Of a DNA stretch of 64,000 bases, positions 1 to 11,500 are shown piece by piece. The translations under genes were made by a program, and so were the position numbers. The notes under the pieces are model-generated. The model was not told the DNA's origin and did not search any database. It saw nothing but the letters and a program-made list of their open reading frames with translations. Numbering within the stretch: position 1 is the first letter of the stretch; each line of letters opens with the position of its first letter. Source of the stretch: Maniola hyperantus (taxonomy: Eukaryota; Arthropoda; Insecta; Lepidoptera; Nymphalidae); the NCBI RefSeq assembly GCF_902806685.2, contig NC_048546.1, positions 12,881,891 to 12,945,890 of the forward strand, read 5' to 3'.

Positions 1-63
1 GTCAAGCTCTGCGGCCGGCTCGAGGCGCGAGAACTGAGGCAGCACAGAGAGCGCCGGGGCCAT
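1..63 (-). CDS. Possible first coding exon of an unknown gene (partial)
   Basis: On the minus strand an ATG at 63-61 opens a 21-codon frame with no stop that runs off the left edge. It begins MAPALSVLPQFSRLEPAAEL. The start context (gtcATGG) is good and the DNA is CpG-rich, as at many insect first exons. I recognise no domain. The opposite strand also has an open frame here (62-286), so the choice of strand is an inference from the start context and the CpG-rich flank. Transcript data are needed to confirm it. Confidence 0.3.
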   Translation of the reverse strand, partial: MAPALSVLPQFSRLEPAAELD

Positions 64-300
64 GACACGAGCGCCGCCCGCCGCAGACGCCGGCGCGAGA
101 CGCGTCAGGGCGGGCTGCCCACCTCACTCATCGCGACCTTATGTAACGACACGGCACTATTTCACAACACTACACGAGTTCTGCACTGCACTGGGGAGTC
201 ATTTACGGTCATTCTCCGCTTCAGTCCCCCGCCGGTTCACGGAAGGCGAAAGGCGACGACGGAATGCGTCCGGCGCGCTTCTGTAAAACAACGGTTAACA
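64..300. promoter_or_regulatory. CpG-rich segment, possible promoter/5' UTR
   Basis: GC- and CpG-rich DNA next to the possible minus-strand start at 63, standing out against the AT-rich sequence to its right. It would suit the 5' UTR and promoter of a gene leaving the window to the left. No specific core-promoter element can be defended. Confidence 0.25.
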
Positions 301-3300
301 CCGATTACTAGCCGGTCTTTGTTTATACCTATGTAACATTGCCGTCCCTGGCTGCACATTAACTATAAACATTCGAAATTCTTTCCCTGAATGCACTATA
401 TTCGAAATTTGACCCACGTGATTACGAAGAGTTCGCAAGCGGTCGCAGTTGCTTGTTTCTCTACGATATGGAACAGGAAATGATACACTTCTCAAACACT
501 ATCATAGATCCAATAACACAATGTTTAAGCAGCGCGCTCTACTCTAGCACGATAAATGAGCAAAACAATGATAAACCAGGATTTTCGATAGTAATGGCGG
601 ACGAAGGCCTAAAAACACTGTTCAAATGAGTAGGAATTCAATTCTTGTGACGAAACGTAGCGAAAGACCACACCAAACGCTACAAACACCGAGCGACTTC
701 TGAATGTTAAAAAGAGATAGCAAGCAATGCATGTCCCTGATTAGTACTTGCGCGGTAAAGTCAAATACGCAATAGTAGAAACAACTTATTAATTTTTTGA
801 AACTTAAGTGAAAATAAATAATAAAGCAATAATAATCTTACAATTTATTAGTTAAATATTCGAAAGCAACAAAATAGATGTCAAACAAAACTATTAAAAG
901 TTTATGATCGCTTTTTTGCATTGCCACGCTTTATATTTCTAACAATAGACCGACCATATTATAGTGAGTAGGCGAAATCATGACGAAATAAGTTTAAATG
1001 TTTTCAGGCAATTCACACATTTGTATTCGAAATAAATAAATAACGAATGAATATTAAATTGTAAAACGTAACCAACCAAGCGCAATATTTTGTATTGTTG
1101 ACATTAAAAGTAGCGTTTCGATTTTCGGACATAGTTATGTTTCCGGAAAATTCGTGGGCATTTAAAGAGATACCTACAAACTCAACAAGCCAATATTTTT
1201 ACATAAGATTTTTAATGAATGATTAATTGTTATATTAAAATGTTTAGATAAGAACAACATTCATTTTATAAGCTATTGCTATATAAATAAGTGTGATTAT
1301 TTCAAAATATCTTAAGCCTACTTCGTAAACGCACCAAGCATTGAGTTTCGTTTTACGCATTCACTGCTATTCACAAAATGTTATTCTTTGAAATGTCAAA
1401 TCTCAATGCAAATTTCAATTTAAAATTGTGAGACGGCAAACCATAAAAGATTTCTATTAATTTTAAATAAAAATAAAAGATTACTTTGCCTAATATACTT
1501 ACTCACACTGACACATTTGAAAATAAATGTGTGTTTATAAGTGTGTAACCTCTATCTCTATGAACCTCACACTTCAAATTTTAAAATTCCGTAATAATTT
1601 GATAATCAGGGTACAAAGTAGATAGGTAGGGTATCAGTTAAATAAACCTCTAATTACTTCAGATGATTACCTGAATAACAGCTGTACCTACTTATTTTCT
1701 GTAAGAACCTAAGAAACTCAATTTTATTTTTAATGATTTACTTAATACTTATTAGATACCTACCTATATAAATCTCATATCAGCAAACTTTATTGCTAGA
1801 CTTAGTAACACATTTATCCCAAAGCTTAGGTAGGTACCTACCTACCTAATTAAACCCATTGTCTTTTGCTTGTTTAAACAAAATGGTTACTATTCTTTAA
1901 TTAAAGTTTACAATTAATTTTGCCCTAAAAATGCTACCTACATTTCTTTTGATTTAGGTACTTATATTTTGCTGTATTGGATTTTTGTTTAGTTTTTAAT
2001 AAGTTACCTACAATACCTACCTATATAGCTAGGTACCTATGCATGAGAAATATATCTTGCATGAGAGTTCAAAGAACTTATAAAATATATTAAAGGTGTA
2101 AATAAGTACATAACTAAGTAGAAAATAGATAATATTCTTACCTTTAATGTAAAAGACATTTTAGATGCTTCTTGTTCTAACAATCTCTTATTTACTGCAA
2201 ATGTGTGACCTCCTTGCATTTTGGGCTTCATTATGTAGCTAAAATTGATAAAATATAATAAAATGGACAGTATTCCTAGAATAAAATATACTTATTGTGT
2301 TAAAAAGTGCTACATTACTATTGGGATGACAGTTATCTGACATAGAACTTGCTATTGGAAAGGAATGTCAATTTTACCTGTGCCCAAAAGTACTAATTCA
2401 TTACTTTCTATATGATCCATGCCTGTGCCATAAAAAGTTGAAAGGAAAAGAATATTAATTTTAAGAATAGATTAATAATAGAAATAGGAAAATTAGGATA
2501 GGAAATAGGAACAAGGTAGCTCTAAGTAAGAACTGCTAAGTAGGAAGTTCTTAAATGTTTGTAGCTGGTATGTATATTAAGTACCTACCTACCAAATGAA
2601 CCAAGTAGGTAGGAACAGGTATACCCACAATTTTGTTTTTTGTACCTACCTATGACTTTTAAATAACTTTATATTTTACCACCTAGATCAGATTTCGGAA
2701 TTTGATTTACAGGTTTATGTTCCCAAAATAATATACCTACAATTTCAGTCTAGCATGTAGGTTTCTTATGTAATACAAATAAAAAAGCCCTCGTTCATAG
2801 TGCACTTATGGTTCCCTACTTTGTTGTAGTTTAATTTCATTTTTCTTATTGTACAGAATCTCCCTGTATAAATAATAAAAAACTACTATAAGGAATACAG
2901 AATTTTAAGGTTTTCTTACAAGAGTGTAAAAAAATCGCGCTCGCTTCGCTCGCGTTTATTGCTGTCTATTGTGCTAATTGTTCCATAGATACTTTAAATG
3001 GAATGACAAAAATATTTTGATCTAAATTACTTACCTACTTATATTAAGAAGATGTAAAAATTATGTGAAAAAATAGTAGGGTTCAACCAGAACCAAAACA
3101 AATACATATATGCTTTCTCACAAATACTTATGTAAGAAATTATATTTTTTAAAAGAAAGTTAGCCTAAACCAATTGCTAATTATACCTAGTTACTTAGGT
3201 ATATCTGATTTACAATAAATACTAAATTGGGACATTTAATAAATAATTATGTAGGGTGTCATCATCATCATCATGATCAACCCATCAACAACAATAACAG

Positions 3301-3479
3301 AACATACCTAGGTACTATAGTTAAAACTATAACAATTTGAGAGAATCACTAACAAATTCATAATACACGTTCATTGACTTTTTTAAAAAGTCAAATGCCA
3401 AATGTTTTATTCAAAATAGGAAATAAATTACACTTTTTGATGGTCGATTGTTGCATTTGTAAGATGATGATATAGTGGT

Positions 3480-3600
3480 AATAATTTTTCGCGAACTCAA
3501 AACTAAAGCTACGAGGGTTCCAAACGCGCCCAGCCCAGGGTCTGAGAAGAGTTCACAACAAACTCAGCCGGGTATTCTTTAAGAACTTGAGTGGTACCTA
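3480..3600 (+). repeat. Interspersed repeat, family K
   Basis: Shares a core (ctaaagctacgagggttcca, then an acaaactc...cgggtattctt block) with 13515-13660 on the same strand and, reverse-complemented, with 48597-48745. The three dispersed copies identify it as a repeat. I cannot assign its class. Confidence 0.6.
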
Positions 3601-3676
3601 CTTCAAATTCTTGAGTACATAATATAGTAGTGATAAGATTGAACTGTAAAGGATAATCCCACTATTAGGTGTTAAT

Positions 3677-3900
3677 CTAAATATATAAAAGGTAAAGGTG
3701 ACTGACTGACTGACTGACTGATCTATCAACGTACAGCGCAAACTACTGGCCGGATCGGGTTGAAATTCGGCATGCAGATAGCTATTATGACGTAGGCATC
3801 CGCTAAGAAAGGATTTTTGAAAATTCAACCCCTAAGGGGTTGAAATAGGGGTTTGAAATTTGTGTGGTCCACGCGGACGAAGTCGCGAGCACAAGCTAGT
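3677..3900 (-). mobile_element. Family B interspersed element, about 224 bp
   Basis: One of about ten family B copies here (10076, 18108, 25074, 32168, 39838, 43398, 47353 and 56772 are the better ones). On its own strand it begins ctagcttg (gcttatgctcgcgacttcg in better copies) and ends in a GACT/AGTC microsatellite and a ttttatatatttag tail. Read the other way it ends in a short dyad (gtccacgcggac) and CTAG before T, which loosely resembles a Helitron 3' end. A SINE or RTE-derived origin is equally possible. Confidence 0.65.
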
Positions 3901-5107
3901 ATGCAATAAAATAACTAGGTAGTAAAATGTTTGATAAATAATATGATGGTGTGGAATTTGCAATAAAATATTATTATATTTAATAAATTAGAATTTACAT
4001 ATTTTTGATAGGTAGGCACCTAAATATTGGTTGGTACAGTAACTGTATCTACCTATTCAATAGGTAAGCATTAAAGTGATTAACTAACATCAATAAAACT
4101 CCAACAACTTATCAAATAAACATTAATAAGTACACTTGCAGTAACAAATAAGTTTCCTAATTTTATCTAGGTACCTAGGATATATTCAATTTTATTGCAG
4201 AATGTAGAGCTTATAACGTTTTATTCAACTTTAAGCATATCACATAGTGCACATAGCAAAATGCGATACCTCTATAATTTATAAAAAGGGATTTACAGTA
4301 GTTTAATACATAACATAATTACCTATTTAAAAAAGCTGGTTAAGTAGTTATGGTTTTTAAAATTTAACCTACGTTACCTACGTAGGTACATTCTACATTA
4401 AATAAAGATGTTTTTAAACGCAATTTGTACAATACTTACTAAAAATACCTACCGAACACAATACTAATTAATGTCAAGAATTAATGTATAGTGTATACTT
4501 ACTTTAATTTTAACAATTATTAAAATAATATTTATGTACATAAATATAAGCTACTTGCCTTGCACTAGCCACTTCTGAGTCCCGAGTTGAAAAAGTAGGA
4601 TCAAAGTCGTCAAATATTAATAAATAAAATAAAAACATTAATTAAATTCTCTATTGGCTGTTTCAGGCTGTTTCAAACGAAAGAGCGAAAAAGAGTGGGA
4701 AAAGAAGACAAACAGTACTATAATAGTATAGTAGCAACGGGTAACTTTGGTGTAGTTAGCGAAGGTTTTTAGAATGCCATTGAAAAGTGATTGAAAAGGT
4801 TAGTGTACCTACCTCAAAGAAGTTGGAAGTACTTAGGTGTATTTCTATGTCGATGGTGTACCTACAAAGAACTTGCATGTACTTGTACCAAAGAATTTCT
4901 AAGTACTAGTTCGTATTCCTATGTCGATGACTTGTACCTATTACTCTGAACCTTGGATGAATGATTACTCGAATACTGATGACTGAAGTACGATACGAGT
5001 GTGTGGAAGGGTCGCTCGCGCCTCGCGCTCGCCACTCGCCACTTTGATCTTGGAAAGCTCGCCGACAAAAACGCGCGCGGCACCGAGGTGCACCGCGGCG
5101 TATGGCG

Positions 5108-5240
5108 CGGCGCGAGTGCCCAAGCGGGCCCATGGGCCCTCTACACACTCGGCGAGCGTGTAGTGCCAGTATAATACTGGCCCTCTTGGAGCCTGTGTGG
5201 AACAGGCTCCAAGAGGGCCCGTCTGCTCACTCGCACTCGC
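5108..5240. mobile_element. GC-rich palindromic MITE-like element upstream of Nup107
   Basis: Several dyads in a row: gggcccatgggccc (about 5127-5140), ccagtat-a-atactgg (5166-5180), and an 18-bp perfect stem with a 5-nt loop (5179-5196 pairing with 5202-5219). The outer ends are imperfect inverted repeats (gcgagtgcccaagcgggccc against gggcccgtctgctcactcgc read in reverse complement). This fits a miniature foldback transposon about 270 bp before the Nup107 start. It could influence the promoter, but that is inference. Confidence 0.55.
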
Positions 5241-5510
5241 CGCCGCTCGCCTTTACTTGCTTTACTTGGAGGGCGTGTAGAGAACTGTAGACTTGTAGAG
5301 TTAGTTTAACAGACGCCGATTCTATGCATTATCCATAGGATACTACATGACATTTTATGGACTAGTAATAGTGTTCTGTGCAGTTCTGTGACTGACGTGA
5401 CGTTCCTATACTCTTTGCGTTCGTCTGTGGTTCATCTTTAAAAAAAAAACCGCTATTTTTCATGGAAAAAAAACATTAACTATAAATTGTAATAAAATTG
5501 TATTGAAACA

Positions 5511-8024
5511 ATGAATTACAACAGTAGTTTTAAGATGCATTCTATCCAGCTAACTCCCAAAAACAAACGAGTTAGACAGTTATTGGCGAGAGAAGATACA
5601 CTGAATATTTCACCCATATTCAATGAATCAACTATTTTCAAAACTCTAAACGATACGAGTTTGAGACAAGTGTTGGACGAATCTTCAGTTATAATTAACT
5701 CAGGTACTACGAGAGATAGTTTAAATGAAGCGTTTTTTGAAATAATACAGTCTGCTCGTCCGAGTGAAGTTTTGGATACTTTAGCAAGGTTAGCCCAAGT
5801 TTGCTGCGACTCCCTCGAGCTGGTTGAGCCTTGGCATCGATATAATGCTCAGAATTATTGGTTAGCAGAGGAAGCTAATACATGGAAACTTCTATATTGT
5901 CTGTATAATGACTCCATAAATGAGCATCCTGAATCATTGGACAGTATTGTTGGTGAACCTACACTGTCACAACAAATTTTAGTCGACGCATTATTTCAAA
6001 GCGATTCCGAGTTACGTCTTCTCCAGCTACTAGTTGACTGGCTCGAGTCCACGGCTGCTTATCAGGAAGAAACCACCAAAACCTCTGCTCCTGTCATCAG
6101 TAATGATATTCATTGGGGTAACACACTCCACCAGTTACTTATGGGGTCCAGCTTGTTCAATAAGGAGAAGAATAAGGCTATGATCACATGCATGGATCCA
6201 GATGCACCGAAACGTCAAAATAAAACTATTCACACGGATGACAAAAAAGATGATAATGATTTGTGTAAGAGAATATTTACTGAAGTTCGCTGTGGTAAGT
6301 TCAATGAGGCAATTTCTTTATGTATTAGTGCTGGGCAAGCGTGGCGGGGTGCTGTACTTCAAGGCTGGAAGTTGCTACATTATGAACAGGATGAGAATGG
6401 AACTTTACAAGTTTCCGGAAACTCTTCAAGAGATTTATGGAAGTGGTGCTCCTTGAACATTGCCAATGATGTCTCGGAAAACATTTACTACAGAGCCACA
6501 GTTGGAATTTTATGCGGCCATTTGCAGAGCACCCTGCCAGCATGTCAAGGGAATTGGGAGGACTTGTTATGGGCACATTTAAGAGTTCAGATAGAGGCGA
6601 GAGTTGACAAGTTCTTGAGAGAGCATCATGCGACGGCTGAGGCAAACACAACACCACCAGATGTTCTAGAATTGTTGCAAACTGAACTTCAACTTGAAGA
6701 GCTTTCTTTGCAGCAAGTTTTCAATGCTGTTAAATCATTGATGGAAGGAAAGAGGGAGTCCAATTACCAGATCTGCCAGCGTCATGTAATGCTCGGACAT
6801 ATTCGTGCAATAATGGAAGACTCCTTGCAATGGATTGAGAGTGCTGAAGAGAAATTCATAAGATTCCTTGCTCACTTAGTGCTAGTACTGAGACAGATGG
6901 GCAAAGATCCACAGCATGATGTCGGAGATAGGGTTTTAGAGAAATATGTCACTCTACTCATCGATGGTTTAACTGAGGGGGCCTGTGAAAATCCAGAACT
7001 TATTGCCTTTTACACTTCTACTGTACCTGTTCAGAGACAAATCACTTTATATGCAGAATTTATGAGTCATATACAAAAAAGTGAACACAGAGAGGATGTA
7101 GTCAGTGCTGGGATGAAAGCAGGTGTCAATGTTGCTGCTTCTGCTAGAGTAGCAATTAAAAAAGCAATCACAGACATACAACAAGGCTACGGAAACATAG
7201 ATGTGTCATTTACCCAAACAACTGCAGTTGAAAAAGATAAGGCTTTAGTTGATAAAGTAATTTTATCCTTAGAATGGTTGGGGTTTATTGAAAACCAACT
7301 AGAAGAAGCTCTTTGGTTGAGCAATGCTATGATTCGCACATTTATTTTCATTGGGAACACTGACGCTGCATTGCTATGCGTTAGTCGTTTACACAAAATG
7401 TTTGTAGACTATATAAACAAGGTACCTTCAAACTCTTCAGAGTTGAGAGAGCATTTATGTTTGAGGTCGTACTTAGAAGGCATAGAAGCTTTTGCGACTT
7501 GGTATAGACACTTTATAAGCGGTCAGCCAAAGGATGTTGAGCCTCTAGCTCCTGATGCGTCATTCTCGGATAAAGTTTACCATGAACAGAGAAGTGCCCA
7601 AGTCGAACAACAAAAGGCTAGATGGAAGAATACCATACTACATCAATCTCGTCATACCAAGAATTTGCTTTACAATACTCTACTATTCCCTGGCGGTTGG
7701 CTCCAAGATGAAACAGACAGTACATCTTCCAACAATTTCACTGAAGAAGAAAAAGAGGAAAGGGCTAAGCAGTTAGATACTTTGAGACGTCTTTGCATTC
7801 CAGAGGTCACTATTTTAATACTAAAGATCCTGCAAAGCAACGATGATATTGATAACCACAAGGAAGCAGTTAAAATCAGCAATTTGATCGCCGGCGAAAA
7901 TCGTGGCCTTTATAAAGTTTTCACTAAGAATAAACTTTTGGAAGTATTGGATAGAATTAAGGAGTCTTCTCTTCTACTTCTGGAAAAGGGCAAGGATATT
8001 TTTGGTTATGAATTAAACGAATAA
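5511..8024 (+). CDS. Nup107: Nuclear pore complex protein Nup107
   Basis: A single uninterrupted frame of 837 aa. It is predicted to encode the Nup84/Nup107-family scaffold nucleoporin of the outer-ring Y complex, which pairs with Nup133 through its C-terminal part and acts at the nuclear envelope and, in animals, at kinetochores. The assignment rests on overall resemblance: an alpha-helical protein with a low-complexity polar N-terminus, the helical-solenoid character of the rest, and a length close to insect Nup107 (about 840 aa). I chose the first ATG (5511); a second in-frame ATG lies eight codons in. The intronless structure contrasts with its neighbours. A poly(A) signal lies 16 bp past the stop. 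It is tail-to-tail with DDRGK1. Confidence 0.9.
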   Translation: MNYNSSFKMHSIQLTPKNKRVRQLLAREDTLNISPIFNESTIFKTLNDTSLRQVLDESSVIINSGTTRDSLNEAFFEIIQSARPSEVLDTLARLAQVCCDSLELVEPWHRYNAQNYWLAEEANTWKLLYCLYNDSINEHPESLDSIVGEPTLSQQILVDALFQSDSELRLLQLLVDWLESTAAYQEETTKTSAPVISNDIHWGNTLHQLLMGSSLFNKEKNKAMITCMDPDAPKRQNKTIHTDDKKDDNDLCKRIFTEVRCGKFNEAISLCISAGQAWRGAVLQGWKLLHYEQDENGTLQVSGNSSRDLWKWCSLNIANDVSENIYYRATVGILCGHLQSTLPACQGNWEDLLWAHLRVQIEARVDKFLREHHATAEANTTPPDVLELLQTELQLEELSLQQVFNAVKSLMEGKRESNYQICQRHVMLGHIRAIMEDSLQWIESAEEKFIRFLAHLVLVLRQMGKDPQHDVGDRVLEKYVTLLIDGLTEGACENPELIAFYTSTVPVQRQITLYAEFMSHIQKSEHREDVVSAGMKAGVNVAASARVAIKKAITDIQQGYGNIDVSFTQTTAVEKDKALVDKVILSLEWLGFIENQLEEALWLSNAMIRTFIFIGNTDAALLCVSRLHKMFVDYINKVPSNSSELREHLCLRSYLEGIEAFATWYRHFISGQPKDVEPLAPDASFSDKVYHEQRSAQVEQQKARWKNTILHQSRHTKNLLYNTLLFPGGWLQDETDSTSSNNFTEEEKEERAKQLDTLRRLCIPEVTILILKILQSNDDIDNHKEAVKISNLIAGENRGLYKVFTKNKLLEVLDRIKESSLLLLEKGKDIFGYELNE

Positions 8025-8039
8025 TTTCTTACGTTGTTT

Positions 8040-8045
8040 AATAAA
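8040..8045 (+). terminator. Poly(A) signal of Nup107
   Basis: AATAAA 16 bp after the Nup107 stop, followed by a T-rich stretch. Confidence 0.7.
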
Positions 8046-8414
8046 ATTTTGTATTTTTCAACAGAATATTTCTCTTTTATTTTAACAAGTTTGCTTATAT
8101 CAAGATTCAAGACTAACAAATTGTAGTTTTTTTATGGCATTACTTATTGTTAGAGAGAAGAATTAAATACCATAATCCTTTAAAATGAAGTTTATTTTAT
8201 GTTTGGAAACGGTTTGTACTTTGTATATGGACCTTTTTTCATATAGTTCTATATCATTGATAATATAGTGTGTATCTGTATACTGCCTAAAACTAACATA
8301 GGCATAGACATAACTAACGTAGACTGCCTAATATGAACATACTTTTTGCCATACATTTACGTAATTTTTTTAGAAAAAATATAAAAAGTGCCATCTTTGA
8401 GGTTTCTTGGAGTG

Positions 8415-8420
8415 TTTATT
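8415..8420 (-). terminator. Poly(A) signal of DDRGK1
   Basis: On the minus strand, AATAAA lies about 86 bp past the DDRGK1 stop, inside the roughly 480-bp region between the two converging genes. Confidence 0.6.
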
Positions 8421-8505
8421 ACAGAAAGAACGTCTACATTCAAAACAAAAATGGCCGACATATATACAAAAGAAAAAATAAAATATGTTTTGTGGCTTAA
8501 ATAAT

Positions 8506-11500
8506 TTATAGCACAGATACAGGGTCAAGAGTAATCAAATCATTACTACTCTCTGCTAACTCTGCGATAGACACCCGTCCCCTTTGCTTTATAAACTTGG
8601 CCACATCCTCAAGTTCTTTCTGCGATATATAAATGAATTTCCCCCTGTCGTCTATGACTCCAGTCAGCTCTCCGGAGGCTTGCAGATCGGTTATCCTTTC
8701 GATAGCCGCTTGGGTTTTGATTTTGAAGTGTGCTGCTAAGTCTTCTAGTAGGACTACTTTTTGTGCCTGTAATAAAAAAAATAGCAATCTAATAAACAGT
8801 GTGGTATAAGTCCCGCAAATTGCTTTTGCGCTTGAACCATGTCTCATTAACATCGAAATTACGTCAATTTGCCGAATTAAAATTTAAATTATTAATAAAT
8901 GTTGAAACTTGAAAGTATAACGAACTTTGAAAATAAACCAGTTCAATGTATATGTCCCGCAAATTGCTAATGCCGGTGGCCGCCATTTTAGTGACGTCAA
9001 CACTAGACTGAAGTTTCAGCTGATGGTATATTTTTATTTCGGCTGACGTAACTTCGATGACTTCATTTCGATGTACATCAGATGTTCACCTGAATATAGT
9101 CAATGAAGCGTTTGAGCAGGTTATCCTGGTCCTGGTCCTGCTCCTCATCAAAGCCCTCGCCTTCCACGCTGAAGGCGGCTTTCATGGCTTCATACTCCTC
9201 TTGTTCGCGTCTTTTGCGATCCTCCTCCGCTTTTCGCGCCGCTTCTTCAGCTTTGCGTTCTTCCTCCTACAATGATAAAAGACATGAATTTACAAAGAGC
9301 AAAGAGAGGTCTCTCTCTGTCTATTTGAGTGAATTTTTATTTGTCCATCCCTCCATCTGTCAAAGCTTCAGAATTTCAGAGGACATATTGCTACCTAGTT
9401 TGATAGCTACAGTATGACGACGGCAATCACCTCTGATTGGCCAACGCTCTCTCGCTATTGGCTAGCAACAAAAATAATATATTCAGCCAATCACAACAGT
9501 TGAGATTGTAACAATGATATCTCTACCTACACCCAAGGACTAACTTTTTGAGTTATGACATCTGTTAATGCACTATACTCTCATAATGGTCAAGTCTATG
9601 CTTACCTCTCGTTTTTCTTCCGCTTTTTTCTTTTCCTCTTCCATTTCCTCGTCTCGTTTTTTCTTCATTTCCCGCATCTGCCCTTCGGCTTCACGCGCTT
9701 TCTTCTTTTCCAGCTTAGCTTCCATCTTTGCACGTTTCTAAAATGAAGAGATACGCTGTCTATTTTTAAAGGAAACTTTTAAACTTCAAGGGCAGAGGGT
9801 TGCCACGGCAATAGGTATCTAGCAATGCATGACGTGATTTCTATTACTACTCCGAAGAGAATATAAAAAATTAGTCAATTCCCAATTATTGGCTTTTAGG
9901 TGTGCCAGCTGGGCACAGAGTATAAAAAATTAGACTATGACATAAGATTTTTTACACCTTTATTACCTGTTGTCTCCCAAAGCCACCATGATCTAAACTT
10001 CATAGTCACTGATCATTGATCATTCCACCCTGTGTTAGGGACAATGCACAGATATTTCAGCTTTTATAAAATAAATAGCTTATGCTCGCGACTTCGCCCG
10101 CGTGGAGTACACAAATTTCAAACCCCTATTTCACCCCCTTAGGGGTTGAATTTTCAAAAAATCTTTTTTTAGCAGATGCCTGCGTCATAATAGCTATCTG
10201 CATGCCCGATCATTTCGTGCGTTGATAGATCAGTCACAGTCAGTCACCTTTTGCTTTTATATATTTAGATGAAGGCTGCACACTTTCAACTTTAAGGTTT
10301 CCTAATTTTTATCTATCCCTTGTAACAGGCCGCAATTTTTTTAAGCAGGCTCAAAGGTGTCAAAAAGTGCATAACCACGCATGAATATCTATGTATGTTG
10401 AATGTCTCTACAGCTACAAATGCAACAAGTGTACTTTTCTTCAATTAAAAAAAAAATAGAATATCTTGTTCTGTCTTGCATACCTAATGTTTTAATCAAC
10501 CTCAAAGTTATTGCCAAGTATTAGTACAACCAGCGACATGTTGAGAAGGCAATCGGGGTGAAGTGGCGGGACACCTTGCACATCATCTGCGCTCCCCCGC
10601 ACCGGGTTAGCGCGGGACTGTGCAAGTGTTCCCTCCTAAATTGCCATTCCAACCTGTCGCATACTATAGGTACATTTGTAAGCATTTGTGACTCATTCAG
10701 TCCAAGACAGACTTGAATGTACCTTAGCTCCCATTTTGTCATCAATCTCCACCTTCTCTGCCTCTGGAATGCCATCCTCCTCTACATCATCAGCTGCGCC
10801 CGGCTCCTCTTCAATGAGAGCTGCTTGATGTCTTGCAGCTGTAAGGATATAAATTCAATTTAAAATTCAATGGCAAGTTTGAATCCACAGCTTTATTCAA
10901 ATACTAGCTGATGCCCGCGACTTTGTACGCGTGGATATAGGTTTTTAAAAATCCCATGAGAACTCTTTGATTTTTCAGGATAAAAAGTAGCCTATGTCAC
11001 TCTCGAGGTCTTAAACTATATCAATGCAAAAAATCAAGTCGATCCATTGCCCCGTTGCGACGTGATTGAAGGACAAACCAACAAACAAACACACTTTTGC
11101 ATTTATAATAATATTTGTATATAAAATCACTACCCATATGCGAAAGTGTGTTTGTTGGTCGGTTTGTTGGTTTTGTTTTTAACTCTTGGCTTGCACTTTA
11201 CTGCAATCATGACTAATCACTACCCATATTTCACTTTCACATTTATAATATGGGTATATTATAAATGTGAAAGTGTGTTTGTTGGTTTGTCCTTCAATCA
11301 CGTCGCAACTGAGCAATGCATTGATGTGATTTTTTCCACGGATATAGTCTAAGACCTAGAGAGTGTCATAGGCTACTTTTCATCCCAGAAATTCAAGACT
11401 TCCCATGGGATTTTTAAAAACCTAAATCAACGCGGAAGAAGTCTCGGGCATTAGGTTTCTTGATAGACAGACAACAAAGTGGGCCTATAAGGGTTCCGTT

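Larger units (their letters stand above)
301..5100. other. AT-rich intergenic region without a gene
   Basis: No coding frame with plausible length or composition on either strand. The DNA holds many short TACC/GGTA-rich tracts (for example 1825-1850 and 2580-2650), a short GC-rich dyad near 2935-2957, a K-type repeat (about 3480-3600) and a B-type element (3677-3900). The rest looks like unremarkable intergenic DNA or decayed repeats. Confidence 0.6.

Noticed and set aside
62..286. Plus-strand open frame of 74 codons at the left end
   Set aside because: Arg- and Ala-rich translation typical of CpG-rich DNA, with no recognisable domain. The opposite strand offers a better placed start codon.
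3695..3720. GACT microsatellite as a CRISPR-like or regulatory repeat
   Set aside because: It is an internal part of every family B copy and varies in length as microsatellites do. There are no spacers, and the genome is eukaryotic.
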